A DNA stretch of 64,000 nucleotides from Paenibacillus pabuli NBRC 13638. Its GTDB lineage: Bacteria > Bacillota > Bacilli > Paenibacillales > Paenibacillaceae. The DNA lies in NCBI RefSeq assembly GCF_001514495.1, contig NZ_BCNM01000023.1, positions 62,001-126,000 of the forward strand, given 5' to 3'. Within the stretch, counting starts at the first letter, position 1, and each line of letters begins with the position of its first letter. The notes beneath the pieces were generated by a model. It worked only from the letters and a program-made list of their open reading frames with translations. It did no database searches and was not told the DNA's origin. The position numbers and the translations under genes were made by a program. Shown one piece after another: positions 34,579 to 43,640 of this stretch.

Positions 34579-35400
34579 ATGACAGAACAGCAACAAGGGG
34601 AAATGCGTGTGGCTCTGATTCAGGGCGATATTCGGCTCGGAGACCCTGAGGCCAATCATAAACATATGCAGTCTTTGCTCGAACAAGCGGTGGAACGTTA
34701 CCCTGATCTGAGACTGGCTGTGCTGCCCGAGATGTGGAATACGGGCTATGCTTTGGAACAAATTCATGAGCTTGCTGACCCGGAGGGCCAGAAATCAAGA
34801 GAGTGGCTCAAGGCTTTTGCCCAAAAACATCGGATTTCCATCGTTGGCGGTTCCATTGCGGAGAAACGTGATGGGCAAATCTACAATACAATGTACGCCT
34901 ATGATAGCAAAGGAAATCAGGTGACACGTTATGATAAATTGCATTTGTTCCGCCTGATGGATGAAGAGAAGTATTTGCAGCCTGGTGCTGAACCGGAAAT
35001 ATTCGAATTGGAGAACGGCCTCACCGCTGGAGCTTCGATCTGTTATGATATCCGTTTTCCAGAGCTTGCTCGTACGCTTGCCTTAAACGGAGCCAAAGCA
35101 TTAATCGTCCCCGCTGAATGGCCGAACCCGCGCTTGCACCATTGGCGTACCCTGCTTACCGCAAGGGCCATCGAGAATCAGATGTACGTTATTGCCTGCA
35201 ACCGCGTAGGAAAAGGCGGAGATACCGAGTTTTTCGGGCATTCCCTTATTATTGATCCTTGGGGTGAAATTGTGGCTGAAGGCGGAGAAGGGGAAGAGAT
35301 CGTGACCGGAGTTATTCGTCCTTCGCTGGTGGATGAGGTTCGTGGCCGTATTCCGGTGTTCGAAGACCGGAGACCTGGCATTTATTTTGGCAGTAAATAA
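34579..35400 (+). CDS. mtnU: Nitrilase-superfamily omega-amidase (MtnU/YkrU-like)
   Basis: A 273-residue carbon-nitrogen hydrolase. The Glu-Lys-Cys triad is visible: AVLPEMWNTGY, RYDKLHLFRLMDEE and SICYDIRFPE. FFGHSLIIDPWG and RGRIPVFEDRRP close the protein. It resembles B. subtilis MtnU, which is linked to methionine salvage by removing ketoglutaramate or similar amide products of the MtnE transaminase. GAGGAG eight bases before this ATG decides the start over an upstream GTG. It follows the iron regulator by about 50 bases and faces away from the mtn genes. Confidence 0.82.
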   Translation: MTEQQQGEMRVALIQGDIRLGDPEANHKHMQSLLEQAVERYPDLRLAVLPEMWNTGYALEQIHELADPEGQKSREWLKAFAQKHRISIVGGSIAEKRDGQIYNTMYAYDSKGNQVTRYDKLHLFRLMDEEKYLQPGAEPEIFELENGLTAGASICYDIRFPELARTLALNGAKALIVPAEWPNPRLHHWRTLLTARAIENQMYVIACNRVGKGGDTEFFGHSLIIDPWGEIVAEGGEGEEIVTGVIRPSLVDEVRGRIPVFEDRRPGIYFGSK

Positions 35401-35486
35401 AAATCTGTAATTTTCCAATAAAGTGTTTATTCTTCTGGGAGGCGGGTAATGATAACTATCCCGTCACCAAGGAGGATGATCAATCA

Positions 35487-35672
35487 ATGGACAACCATGT
35501 GAAAGATACGCTCAGGAGACTGGAACAGGATAACACAAGGGAAGATCACTTAAGGGCATTCTTAGAGAATGGAGCAGGAGGGCTATCACCCCCTGATTCA
35601 ACTGTTCAGGACGAAGGCCGTGTAATGAATCAGCAAAACAGGCTGACAAGCGATCGTAATTTGCGTAAATAA
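35487..35672 (+). CDS. Small hydrophilic protein, 61 residues
   Basis: A 61-residue charged protein without cysteine or membrane segment, beginning MDNHVKDTLRRLEQDN. An excellent AAGGAGGATGATC ribosome-binding site precedes the ATG, the main reason to believe it is translated. No family is recognised. It lies between mtnU and a bidirectional terminator. Confidence 0.55.
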   Translation: MDNHVKDTLRRLEQDNTREDHLRAFLENGAGGLSPPDSTVQDEGRVMNQQNRLTSDRNLRK

Positions 35673-35828
35673 ACCGCCAAACATGAAGTTTTCTTATGTA
35701 TGTTTCTACGTTAACATTATAAATAAACATCGAAGCTAAACATCTTAACAAGCAACATTGTACTGGAACCAGTTACTGTGATTGCAAAGTAAGAACTTTA
35801 TCCTGCGGATGCGGGAGACGAGTATAGA

Positions 35829-35862
35829 ACAAAGGCTTGGCCCTTATGGGTCAAGCCTTTGT
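35829..35862. terminator. Bidirectional terminator before the convergent lysR gene
   Basis: ACAAAGGCTTGGCCC and GGGTCAAGCCTTTGT form a 15-base-pair stem (one G-U) with a TTAT loop; T-rich on the plus side. Confidence 0.8.
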
Positions 35863-35908
35863 TTATTTTATTGCCATGTGGGGCGGGCCTAATACGCTGA
35901 TTTTCAGA

Positions 35909-36829
35909 CTATTCTCCTTGAGAGAGCTCGGCAACGGTTTGTTGAAACGTATGAATGAATGCCTCGGCCGCTTTGGAGAGAACCCGTCCTTGACGGTAAG
36001 CAACGACGAGAGTACGGCTGGGAGTTGGCTCAGCCAGCGGGACATAGACGGGGACGAATTCACTGCGGGGCGCGCGTGCAATAAAACGCGGAACCAGTGT
36101 AATCCCCATGCCTGTAGCCACCAGTGACTGTACTGTCTCGATGTTCGTACTCTCAAACACCACATTGGGAGCAAATCCGGCTTCCTCACACAGATCAAAT
36201 GTAAGTTTACGGAAGCCCTGGCCTTTCTTCAGAACAACGAATGGTTCATCGCGAAGCTCTTCCATTCGTACGGGAACCGGATGTTCCGGATCTCCTCTGT
36301 GTGCCAGAGGGTGATTCGGGGGAACAGCCAAGTCAATTCGCTCTTCACCAATGGTTACATAAGATAGGCTTGGCTCCTGCAATGGGAGGGAGAGCAGGCT
36401 TAAGTCAGCCTTGCCACTGGCTGTCAACTTTTCAAGTGTAAGTCCGGAGTCTTCCAGCAAGGTTACTTCAATCTCGGGATAAGCCTGCTGGAATGCGGGA
36501 AGCACATGCGGAAGCAGATGCGAGCCAGTAATCGGCATGCTGCCTACAACGACTTTGCCTTTACGCAGCTGGGAAATGTCCGACATTTCCTGTCTGAGCA
36601 GCTCGACTGCATCAATAATTTTCTGAGCCTGCTCTACAAAAGTCACCCCTGCATGGGTTAACTCCACGGTGCTGGTATTACGCTGAAATAAAAGTACGCC
36701 CAGTTCCTTTTCAAGTTTGGACAGCTGTTGACTTAAAGAAGGCTGGGCAATGTGCAGCTTCTCGGCTGCCCGGGAGAAATTCCGCTCTGCCGCGATTTGC
36801 AGCGTATATTGAAGTTGTCTGAATTCCAT
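35909..36829 (-). CDS. LysR-family transcriptional regulator
   Basis: A 306-residue LysR regulator. The N-terminal winged helix (1-60) has FRQLQYTLQIAAERNFSRAA, LHIAQPSLSQQLSKLEKELG and LFQRN; the effector domain begins about residue 90 (KGKVVVGSMPITGSHLLPH). An in-frame GTG two codons upstream is the alternative start. No gene lies divergent within 480 bases, so its target is not shown by context. An inverted repeat at 36889-36911 may be its own operator. Confidence 0.9.
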   Translation of the reverse strand: MEFRQLQYTLQIAAERNFSRAAEKLHIAQPSLSQQLSKLEKELGVLLFQRNTSTVELTHAGVTFVEQAQKIIDAVELLRQEMSDISQLRKGKVVVGSMPITGSHLLPHVLPAFQQAYPEIEVTLLEDSGLTLEKLTASGKADLSLLSLPLQEPSLSYVTIGEERIDLAVPPNHPLAHRGDPEHPVPVRMEELRDEPFVVLKKGQGFRKLTFDLCEEAGFAPNVVFESTNIETVQSLVATGMGITLVPRFIARAPRSEFVPVYVPLAEPTPSRTLVVAYRQGRVLSKAAEAFIHTFQQTVAELSQGE

Positions 36830-37167
36830 ATCCACACGTCATTCCTTTCGTTATGCCATCATTATATCACTACAAATAAGAAATGATTAGTTTAACTGAA
36901 ACGCTTAAACTGCTTAAAAAGAGTTAATACAACACAGGCAAAACTATAACAAAAAGAAACGGCCCCGCAAGGGGGTGAAACGCGTGCTGATCATTCTATG
37001 CTAAAAAAGAACACGGCTGCATCTAAATGGCGTACTAATCTGACAGCCATTTTCTTTCCTAGAGCGCTTTTTGATGACAAGTATCTGAGTGATTTAAGTC
37101 AATTTGTTAAGCAAATGGCTCTGAAATCCATTCATTAATTTTTTCTTAGCAGTAAATCTTAACTTAT
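36830..37167. other. Intergenic region with an inverted repeat and a 46-codon frame
   Basis: AGTTTAA-N9-TTAAACT at 36889-36911 could be a LysR-type operator. A 46-codon plus-strand frame (36998-37138) starts without a properly spaced ribosome-binding site; it contains IFFPRALFDDKYLSDL and could be a gene fragment. Nothing else is recognised. Confidence 0.35.
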
Positions 37168-37214
37168 GAAGACGTTAACGGATGTAAATTCATCTGGCTA
37201 ACGTCTTTTTTATT
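37168..37214 (+). terminator. Terminator upstream of deoR
   Basis: AAGACGTTA pairs with TAACGTCTT around an inner GGATG/CATCT hairpin, followed by TTTTTT. No intact gene precedes it, which suggests that a lost gene once ended here. Confidence 0.7.
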
Positions 37215-37249
37215 GAACGGTCAGGAATAAATACTTGCACTAACTTAAG

Positions 37250-37269
37250 GTTTACTTAAAGTTTACTTA
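37250..37269. promoter_or_regulatory. Tandem repeats upstream of the deoR promoter
   Basis: GTTTACTTA occurs at 37250-37258 and 37261-37269, 11 bases apart, just upstream of the -35 hexamer. The arrangement fits a DeoR-type operator with direct repeats. Confidence 0.5.
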
Positions 37270-37276
37270 TAACCAC

Positions 37277-37305
37277 TTGCAAATACTCAAAATCACGCTT
37301 ATAAT
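37277..37305 (+). promoter_or_regulatory. Promoter of deoR-nagA
   Basis: TTGCAA (37277-37282), exact 17-base spacer, TATAAT (37300-37305). AAAAGGAGGTG follows close to the start codon. Confidence 0.75.
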
Positions 37306-37329
37306 CACTTAAAAGGAGGTGCATGTATT

Positions 37330-38115
37330 GTGTATCAAGAGGAAAGATTGTTAAAAATACTCGAATACTTGAAACAACACCAATCGATGAGTGTTACAGA
37401 TATATGTACGCTGTTTGAAGTATCAAGGGATACTGCACGAAGGGATATTGTTAGATTAGTACAAGAAGGCGTTGTGATTCGAACTCATGGGGGGCTATCG
37501 TTACCTGAGTTACAGAAAGAAATGCTGTCTTATCAGGATCGTTTGATTGATGAATCCGAGAGTAAGAAAAAAATAGGGAAGTTTGGGGCAAAACTTATCC
37601 AAGATCATGAGACTGTGATTTTAGACGTATCAACCACGGTGCAATTTGTAGCGGAACAAATTAGCGCAAAAAATTGCACGGTGGTCACGCACTCGATTGA
37701 TAACGTAGGGATCTTGTCCAATCGAGAGGATCTTCAAATCTATATTCTCGGTGGTTACTTGAATGTAAAGCACCGCTTTTTATATGGCTCTTCCATTATC
37801 GATAAACTAAGTGAAATTCGTGCTGATAAAGCCTTCATTGGAGCATCGGCGATCCGGTCTGATGGACTCTATTATCCATATGAAGAAGATGCCCGGGTAA
37901 AGAAAGAAATGGCCAGAAGATCTGATCAGGTTATCGTAGTAGCCGATCACACAAAATTTATTGGCAAATCTATTCATCGGCTGGACTTTGAGTTCGTTGA
38001 CATTTTAGTCACAAATCTGGAACTCCCGAGTGAGATCAGAGAAGTTCTGGATCAGAAGAACATCACTGTTATTGAGTGTCAGGAAGAAAATGAAGAGGTT
38101 CGAAAGCAAGACTGA
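37330..38115 (+). CDS. DeoR-family sugar-phosphate-responsive regulator
   Basis: A 261-residue repressor starting at GTG behind AAAAGGAGGTG. The helix-turn-helix is at 1-57 (MSVTDICTLFEVSRDTARRD, VIRTHGGL), and the DeoR sensor domain covers 70-235 (ILDVSTTVQFVAE, THSIDNVGILSN, DKAFIGASAI, VVADHTKF). Such regulators bind sugar phosphates. It is 26 bases before nagA, so GlcNAc-6-phosphate or a related amino-sugar phosphate is the likely signal. It may control itself through the GTTTACTTA repeats. Confidence 0.92.
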   Translation: MYQEERLLKILEYLKQHQSMSVTDICTLFEVSRDTARRDIVRLVQEGVVIRTHGGLSLPELQKEMLSYQDRLIDESESKKKIGKFGAKLIQDHETVILDVSTTVQFVAEQISAKNCTVVTHSIDNVGILSNREDLQIYILGGYLNVKHRFLYGSSIIDKLSEIRADKAFIGASAIRSDGLYYPYEEDARVKKEMARRSDQVIVVADHTKFIGKSIHRLDFEFVDILVTNLELPSEIREVLDQKNITVIECQEENEEVRKQD

Positions 38116-38141
38116 TAACCATAGGGAAGAGGAGGGTTTTT

Positions 38142-39284
38142 ATGTATTATATTTTGCATAATGTACAAATGGCACTTCGCAACCGTATCGTTCCATCAGC
38201 CAATGTGTGGATTTCTGAAGGGAAAATCATGAGGATAGACACAGGTGATCTTCCTACGCTAGAAGGAGAGTATGAACGGATTGATGGGAGAGGACATTTG
38301 CTAGTACCTGGGATGATAGATGTTCATATCCACGGTGCCAATGGCTTTGATATGATGGACGGTACTGAAGAGAGTATTCAAGAAGTTTCACGCCAATGTG
38401 CTTTAACGGGGTGTACCTCATTTCTGGCTACATCTGTTAGTTCTACGATGGAGGATCTTCTGGAAATGATTCGTAGTGTCAAGCGTGTAATAGGACAAGA
38501 AGTGGGAGCAAAGATCGCAGGGATTCACTTAGAGGGACCGTATCTGAACCCGAAGCGAAAAGGAATGCAGAATGAAAAGTATTTGCGGCATCCCAACATA
38601 GAAGAAATGAAGATCATTTTCCAGGAAGCAGGGTCACTCATTAAGATGGTTACTATTGCTCCCGAGCTGCCGGGAGGAATGGACTTGATTTCCTTTTTGA
38701 AAGAACAGGGAGTAGTTATAGCGATCGCTCATTCGGATGCCACATATGAGGAAGCCAAACAAGCCTTTACATCAGGTGCGAGTCATGTTACGCATTGTTT
38801 TAATGGCATGCGGCCGATCCATCATCGAGATCCGGGTCTGATCGTGGCTGCTTTTGAAGAGAAACATGTAAGTCTTCAAGCTGTTGTGGATAATGTCCAT
38901 CTGCATCCTGCTATTATTCGACTGATGCATAACCTGAAAGGACCGGAAGGAATGGTCTTGATCACAGATGCTTTACAAGCAATGGGTATGGGCGATGGGA
39001 ATTATCTATTTGGAGGCCATCATGTCACGGTATCGGGTGGCATTGCAAGACTGGAGGATGGAACACTGGCCTCCAGTACAGTTACCATGAATGAAGCCTT
39101 ACGTTATACTGTCGAAACCGGAATTCCCTTGATAGATGCCGTACAGATGGCTTCAACTACGCCGGCCAATATTCTTGGATTTCAACAAAAGGGGGAAATT
39201 TCCTCTGGTTTCGATGCCGACCTGGTCCTATTGGATGATGAATTTCAGGTTCTCTGGACGATGGTGGGCGGTCAAATTCTATAA
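38142..39284 (+). CDS. nagA: N-acetylglucosamine-6-phosphate deacetylase
   Basis: NagA removes acetate from GlcNAc-6-phosphate, for chitin or cell-wall amino-sugar use. The 380-residue amidohydrolase has the metal site DVHIHGANGFD (about residue 60), the catalytic-side GIHLEGPYLNPKRKGMQN (Glu about 131), AIAHSDATYEE, HVTHCFNGM and the catalytic aspartate in LITDAL. AGAGGAGGG precedes the ATG. No nagB is adjacent, so deamination must be encoded elsewhere. Confidence 0.94.
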   Translation: MYYILHNVQMALRNRIVPSANVWISEGKIMRIDTGDLPTLEGEYERIDGRGHLLVPGMIDVHIHGANGFDMMDGTEESIQEVSRQCALTGCTSFLATSVSSTMEDLLEMIRSVKRVIGQEVGAKIAGIHLEGPYLNPKRKGMQNEKYLRHPNIEEMKIIFQEAGSLIKMVTIAPELPGGMDLISFLKEQGVVIAIAHSDATYEEAKQAFTSGASHVTHCFNGMRPIHHRDPGLIVAAFEEKHVSLQAVVDNVHLHPAIIRLMHNLKGPEGMVLITDALQAMGMGDGNYLFGGHHVTVSGGIARLEDGTLASSTVTMNEALRYTVETGIPLIDAVQMASTTPANILGFQQKGEISSGFDADLVLLDDEFQVLWTMVGGQIL

Positions 39285-39312
39285 ATCACTATTATTTGCG
39301 ATTCCACAGCGA

Positions 39313-39350
39313 AAGCCCGTTAGATAAGTCTAGTGGGCTTATTTTTATTT
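39313..39350 (+). terminator. Terminator after nagA
   Basis: AAGCCC and GGGCTT with inner AGA/TCT, then a run rich in T. Confidence 0.7.
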
Positions 39351-39498
39351 TCTTCACATTCCGACCCATACAGGATAATAATCGTCAAATATATAAACAA
39401 TAATAATGGTATCATGACAAAAATATTACATCGACTGTCGGGGTAATATGATGTACATTGTAGTTGTGGAGGTGACGAGCAGAATGAAACTCAACAAA
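39351..39498 (+). other. Short unit with ribosome-binding site and five-codon frame
   Basis: GGAGGTGACGAGCAG precedes ATGAAACTCAACAAATAA at 39484-39501, which overlaps the terminator that follows. Small holin-like toxin loci of Bacilli have this promoter, short frame and terminator layout, but this frame is far too short to be one. A remnant or untranslated RNA is equally possible. Confidence 0.25.
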
Positions 39499-39548
39499 TA
39501 AAAACAAGCCGGAGTGCTGCCCAACATGCGCCTCCGGCTTGTTTTTAT
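39499..39548. terminator. Strong bidirectional terminator
   Basis: ATAAAAACAAGCCGGAG and CTCCGGCTTGTTTTTAT pair; it stops transcription from both sides, including the broken peptidase gene to its right. Confidence 0.85.
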
Positions 39549-39630
39549 CAGGTTACTTTGGATGAGTACACGTTCCGTCTTCCTTAAGTATTTGAGCATA
39601 GATTGCACAACAGAAGCTCCCGCCAGGTTA

Positions 39631-40523
39631 TTATTCCTTGTGCATTGGCGTGACTTTTGTCCCTTTTAACGGCATGGCTTCTGCATTTGTGCCCTCGAAG
39701 TATAAAGGTAGTCCTTCTGCCAGGATAGGCAAGAGTGTTTGGGGTGGGTCTTGGCGCTGATGATGAATATGCAGATGGGGTTCCGATGTGGAACCACTAT
39801 TTCCTACATGTCCAAGCACTTCTCCGGCATAGACGTGATCTCTCCAACTGCAACGGTAACGCTATCCTTTTTGAGGTGATTAAGTAATAAGTAGGTTCCC
39901 GTCGCATCAATTCTGAGATATACGTTATTTCCTTCCATAGAAGGAAATTTTTCGGTACCTGGCACAATATCAGATTCGTCGTCAAAAGCTGCAATAATCG
40001 TTCCGGACACCGGTGATAGGACTTTTCAATTCCAAACTCCGTAATGTTCCAGATTAGAACTTCCTGTATTATAGGGTTCCATGACTAAATCATAGGCCCA
40101 ACGTTCCGAAGGCCAAGTGACATGAGGCAGATTATTGTCGGTGGAATCACCTCCCCAGCCAACAACTGTTTGCTCAGCAAATGGCCATTTAACTGCGACT
40201 GAAGGGTGGATATTGATTATATGTACAGGATACGCCAATTGAATAATATTCATGGTTAGAAGGAAATGTGAAGCTAATACAGTACATAAAGCGAGAGGTA
40301 CCCATTTATCGGAAATGCTTTTCTTCTTGATGATAAAAACTTAAATTAAAAGGATATTTAATAATACTCCTAAGAAACCTAGAGTTGGGATAATAAATTT
40401 AAGTGCCATCCATGCATAGACACCAGGTAAGTGGTTAATCAAAAACACGCAGATCCATGACAGTAAAGCTGCAGCTAACATTGTATTACCTAAATACCCG
40501 AATGCTAGAATTATTCTTTTCAT
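39631..40523 (-). pseudogene. Broken membrane-anchored M23-type peptidase gene
   Basis: One protein can be followed through three lesions. It begins MKRIILAFGYLGNTML behind AGGAGTG, with membrane helices, and meets an in-frame TAA at about 40341 within a hydrophobic stretch (NILLI*VFIIKKK). The same frame continues to HYGVWN, then an in-frame TGA before KVLSPVSG at about 40026. It goes on to VTVAVGE, where a frameshift near 39840 moves the reading to DHVYAGEVLGHVGNSG and PHLHIHHQ, the M23 (lysostaphin-type) HxH region. Two stops plus one shift make it inactive. Confidence 0.8.
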
Positions 40524-40739
40524 ATTCACTCCTAACGTATAGAAAATGTATAGTGGTTAGACGAATATAACTGGAAAATCACTTCGACTACTAACATATC
40601 CGTGGCTCGACACGGTTATTTACGATAATATCCCACAGGGAAATCTGAAAAACAAACATTTGTACAGCTGTATTTGTCTTGTACCGTTCTTTGAAGTTAG
40701 TAATACACTATATCAATCTCAGAAAAGGAGTTGATTTAG
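40524..40739. other. Intergenic region between the broken peptidase and the crystallin-like gene
   Basis: A-T-rich, with the ribosome-binding site AAAAGGAG at its right end. No promoter or repeat could be named with confidence. Confidence 0.3.
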
Positions 40740-41114
40740 TTGGCTAACAGTGATGTACGTCTTACTCTTTGGTCGGGTACTAATTTTACCGATCGCCGGA
40801 TTCGATTCAGACGTGGAGGAGTTGCGGTTCGTGATCTTGGAGCGTTTCGGTTTAACAACGTTCTCTCGAGTTTCCGTCTCAGAAATGTTGTGCAGAGCTC
40901 TCAAGTAACGCTTGTACTATTTTCGCGAATTAATTTTCAAGGATCGTTCCGTGTGTTCCGTGGCAGCCAAAGCGTGGCAAACTTGAGTGATTTCAACTTT
41001 AACAATGTCACATCTTCGTTTATATTGGTAGGCCGCAACCTTACAAACTCCGAAATTTCCCAAATTCAAAGCACTGGTAGACCGCCTCGCGATATCCTCG
41101 TAATAAGACAGTAG
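40740..41114 (+). CDS. Beta/gamma-crystallin-like protein
   Basis: A 124-residue protein starting at TTG, nine bases after AAAAGGAG. Two homologous Greek-key-like motifs are visible: residues about 5-47 (LTLWSGTNFTDRRIRFRRG, RFNNVLSSFRL) and 53-95 (LVLFSRINFQGSFRVFRG, NFNNVTSSFIL). The N-F-x-G/D...F-RG...FNN-SSF pattern is that of the two-motif beta/gamma-crystallin domain, in which many microbial members bind calcium. No signal peptide is present, so its location is unclear. It stands alone, with its own terminator. Confidence 0.75.
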   Translation: MANSDVRLTLWSGTNFTDRRIRFRRGGVAVRDLGAFRFNNVLSSFRLRNVVQSSQVTLVLFSRINFQGSFRVFRGSQSVANLSDFNFNNVTSSFILVGRNLTNSEISQIQSTGRPPRDILVIRQ

Positions 41115-41119
41115 TACTG

Positions 41120-41148
41120 AAAAGGGCGCCCTAGGGCGCCCTTTTTTT
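41120..41148 (+). terminator. Terminator after the crystallin-like gene
   Basis: AAAGGGCGCC-CTAG-GGCGCCCTTT stem with a run of T. Confidence 0.9.
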
Positions 41149-41198
41149 ACAAATATCAATAGCACAGGTCAAGACAAAATATGCATAGAATTTAACAT

Positions 41199-41230
41199 AT
41201 TACAAGAGAATAGGTGCTGTTCCCGCAAAC
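41199..41230. promoter_or_regulatory. Shared 32-base upstream element, copy A
   Basis: Starts ATTACAAGAGAATAGG and ends CAAAC; 26 of 32 bases match copy B at 45083-45114, 22 of the first 24 do. It lies 55 bases before the alkaline phosphatase start. Confidence 0.6.
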
Positions 41231-41285
41231 AATCCTCCTTTAAACTTGAAGCGTACTTAACAAAATCTGCTAGAGGGGGATTCAA

Positions 41286-42926
41286 ATGCGCAAAAAGGTT
41301 ATCGGGGGAATTTGCAGTACAGTTCTGGTTTGCAGTCTGCTTGCAGCAGACAACGGAACGACCTACGCCAATGGCGTCAATAACTCTGATGCTCCTACGA
41401 ACAAATCGGTCAAGAATGTGATCCTGTTTATTACGGATGGGATGAGCTTATCCGATGTTAACTTGGCCAGATGGTATCAGGGAGGACAGGCGCTTACGAT
41501 GGATAAGTATTTTAGTGGCCTGGTCAGAACGTATTCCACGGATTCACTTACCACGGATTCCGCTGCGGGGGCTACGGCATATGCCACAGGCCATAAGGTT
41601 AAGAGTGAGACGGTATCCATACTTCCAGACCTAATAACGATGCCGTTCGTGGATGCAGTTAAACCCGAGGACGTGAACAAACCTCTCCCTACGATTATGG
41701 ATGCAGCCAGAATGGCAGGGAAAAGTACAGGAACGGTATTTACTTGTGAATTAACGGATGCGACGCCGGCTACATTTTTAAGTCATACCTACACGCGTGA
41801 CAATGCGCAGTCTATTGCAGAACAGATGGTCTACAGTGGTGTAGATGTTCTTCTTGGGGGTGGGTCCGGGTATTTGGTACCCGGCAAAGAAGACATTAAC
41901 CGCAAGGATGGAGAAGATTTAACCAAAGTCTTGAAATCAAATGGGTATGAATACGTAACGGATAAAGCAGGTTTAATGAATTCTAAAACGAATAAAATCT
42001 GGGGGCTGTTCAACTCCGAAGCACTGGATGCTGATTTTGACCTGAACCCGCACAAGCAGCCGAGCCTTGCTGAAATGACCAAAGCAGCTGTAGAGAAGTT
42101 GTCACAGAACGAGAAAGGTTTTATTCTGATGGTTGAAGCAAGTCAGGTTGACTGGTATGGTCATGATAACGATCCGGTGGGTATTATGAGTGAGACATTA
42201 GCGTTTGATAAAGCCTTCAAAGCCGCTGTTGACTTTGCAGAAAAAGATGGAAATACAGCAGTTCTATCGGTTTCGGATCATGCTACCGGCGGGCTCAATA
42301 TGACGAACTATGATTCCACCAAGGACCTTGTCTCCGTGATGAAGAAAGCGAAGCATACCAGTTATTACATTGAAGGCAGTATTAATGAGAACAATTTCAA
42401 GAAGGTCCTTGCGGATAATTATGGACTTAGTGATTTAACTAAAGAAGAAGCAGAACAAGTCAAAAAAGGAATGAAAGATAACCTTTCGCCGATCATCGGT
42501 AAAATCTTGGGGAATAAGATAGGCGTAACCTTCTCCACGGATGATCACACATCGGAAGAAGTCGGATTGTTCGCCTATCATCCGGCTAATTTTAAACCGA
42601 CCGATTTCGTGAACAGCGGCGTAATCCAGAATACGGATGTGAATAAGTATATTCAAGAAGTGACCGGACTAAATCTGGCTCAACTTCAGAATACACTGTA
42701 CGTATCCAGTGATAAATTCAAGGCCAAAGGGGCTACGATCACCCTAGATAAGGCAGATAAGACCAATCCGGTGGTTGTAGTGAAAAAAGCAGGCCAAGTT
42801 CTCAAGCTGCCTATAGATAAAAACATCGCCATTCTGGACGGCAAAACAACGAAACTCAATGTACTGACGGTAATGATTAAAGATAAAGTGTGGGTTTCAC
42901 AGGATGCAGTGGACTTGATTCTCTAA
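41286..42926 (+). CDS. Secreted alkaline phosphatase with C-terminal extension
   Basis: A 546-residue exported PhoA-type phosphatase that releases phosphate from monoesters. The signal peptide is about residues 1-29 (ending TTYAN). Metal and nucleophile sites are seen: ITDGMS (D51) and TDSAAGATA (D91, S92 nucleophile), then ELTDATPATF, DWYGHDNDP and SDHATGG, DDHTSEEV. The last 80 residues (LDGKTTKLNVLTVMIKDKVW) resemble the copper-amine-oxidase-like N-terminal domain of the cell-wall proteins at the right end of the window. GAGGGGG precedes the ATG. It shares an upstream element with the chitosanase-phosphoesterase unit. Confidence 0.9.
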   Translation: MRKKVIGGICSTVLVCSLLAADNGTTYANGVNNSDAPTNKSVKNVILFITDGMSLSDVNLARWYQGGQALTMDKYFSGLVRTYSTDSLTTDSAAGATAYATGHKVKSETVSILPDLITMPFVDAVKPEDVNKPLPTIMDAARMAGKSTGTVFTCELTDATPATFLSHTYTRDNAQSIAEQMVYSGVDVLLGGGSGYLVPGKEDINRKDGEDLTKVLKSNGYEYVTDKAGLMNSKTNKIWGLFNSEALDADFDLNPHKQPSLAEMTKAAVEKLSQNEKGFILMVEASQVDWYGHDNDPVGIMSETLAFDKAFKAAVDFAEKDGNTAVLSVSDHATGGLNMTNYDSTKDLVSVMKKAKHTSYYIEGSINENNFKKVLADNYGLSDLTKEEAEQVKKGMKDNLSPIIGKILGNKIGVTFSTDDHTSEEVGLFAYHPANFKPTDFVNSGVIQNTDVNKYIQEVTGLNLAQLQNTLYVSSDKFKAKGATITLDKADKTNPVVVVKKAGQVLKLPIDKNIAILDGKTTKLNVLTVMIKDKVWVSQDAVDLIL

Positions 42927-42959
42927 TTCTTAAAGCTATGGTGTGATTTGTCGCGTAAA

Positions 42960-42977
42960 AGTTTAAGCGCTTAAACT
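42960..42977. promoter_or_regulatory. Perfect palindrome AGTTTAAGCGCTTAAACT
   Basis: AGTTTAAGC-GCTTAAACT, 18 bases, 33 bases after the phosphatase stop codon. It has the shape of a LacI-family operator (central CG). A degenerate copy AGTTAAAGCGCTTATACT is at 45206-45223. It may have served a gene now decayed. Confidence 0.5.
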
Positions 42978-43109
42978 GTGGTCTGCATGTCTTTAAGGTA
43001 GTTTTTCATGCTTAGTAACTATTAAGATGAACGAGGACCTTTACGCTGAGTAACAGAGGGTGCGGAACAATTCTGAAGAAGACGGTTATCCAGAAATCTG
43101 GGGACAATC

Positions 43110-43401
43110 GCGATTCGTAAGAATGTTCAGCATCCGAAGTGGCGTCCTTGGACAGTTTGATAACACAGGTGAAAATATGGAGGACTTGATCCCGATCGGG
43201 ACGACTGGGTTGATCAAGGCTAATAGAGGCGGATGAAGTTCTTGATCGAGTACAGCTCAAGGTGAGAAAGAATGGACCCAACGTGAAATCCCCAAAGAGC
43301 TCGGCATTTCCCGCTCATGGGTATCCCAGATTGAGAAGCGGGCGTTCATGAAGCTGTATCATAAGTTTTATAAGGTGAAACGGTATATACAGATTAAATA
43401 A
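43110..43401 (+). pseudogene. Relic of a sporulation sigma factor (sigma-K-like)
   Basis: Broken frames keep recognisable sigma-70 pieces: FDNTGENMEDLIPIGTTGL and IKA (region 2, 43153-43211), followed by a stop; a short DEVLDRVQL; and in another frame EKEWTQREIPKELGISRS, WVSQIEKRAFMKLYHKFY (region 4, 43261-43401), ending in a stop. These match region 2.2 and the C-terminal helix-turn-helix of SigK/SigE-type factors. The middle is missing and the frames are shifted, so nothing functional is made. Confidence 0.6.
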
Positions 43402-43446
43402 ACCTGAGAACCCCTTTTTTATAAGGGGTTTTTGGGTTGGGAAAAG

Positions 43447-43640
43447 AAATCTCGACTTGAATTGGGATGAGGAAACTGTGCCTGAGTTTGTTTTTACCGA
43501 TAAAGAAATGGTCGTTAGAATTATCCAAAACCTGATCCGCAACTGTGTGGCGCAATCCGATTAGATGTAGAGGTACAAATATTGACTGAGCAAAATGCGG
43601 TCATATTGTTTTAGAAATCACGTACAAGACGGGTTCCTTG
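43447..43640 (+). pseudogene. Relic of a histidine-kinase ATPase domain
   Basis: PEFVFTDKEMVVRIIQNL and IRNCVAQSD (43480-43563) look like the N-box region of HATPase_c (…RIIQNLIRN…), followed after a stop by DVEVQILTEQNAVILF and, in another frame, LEITYKTGS. At least one stop and one shift intervene. The fragment is short, so the family call is moderate. Confidence 0.45.
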
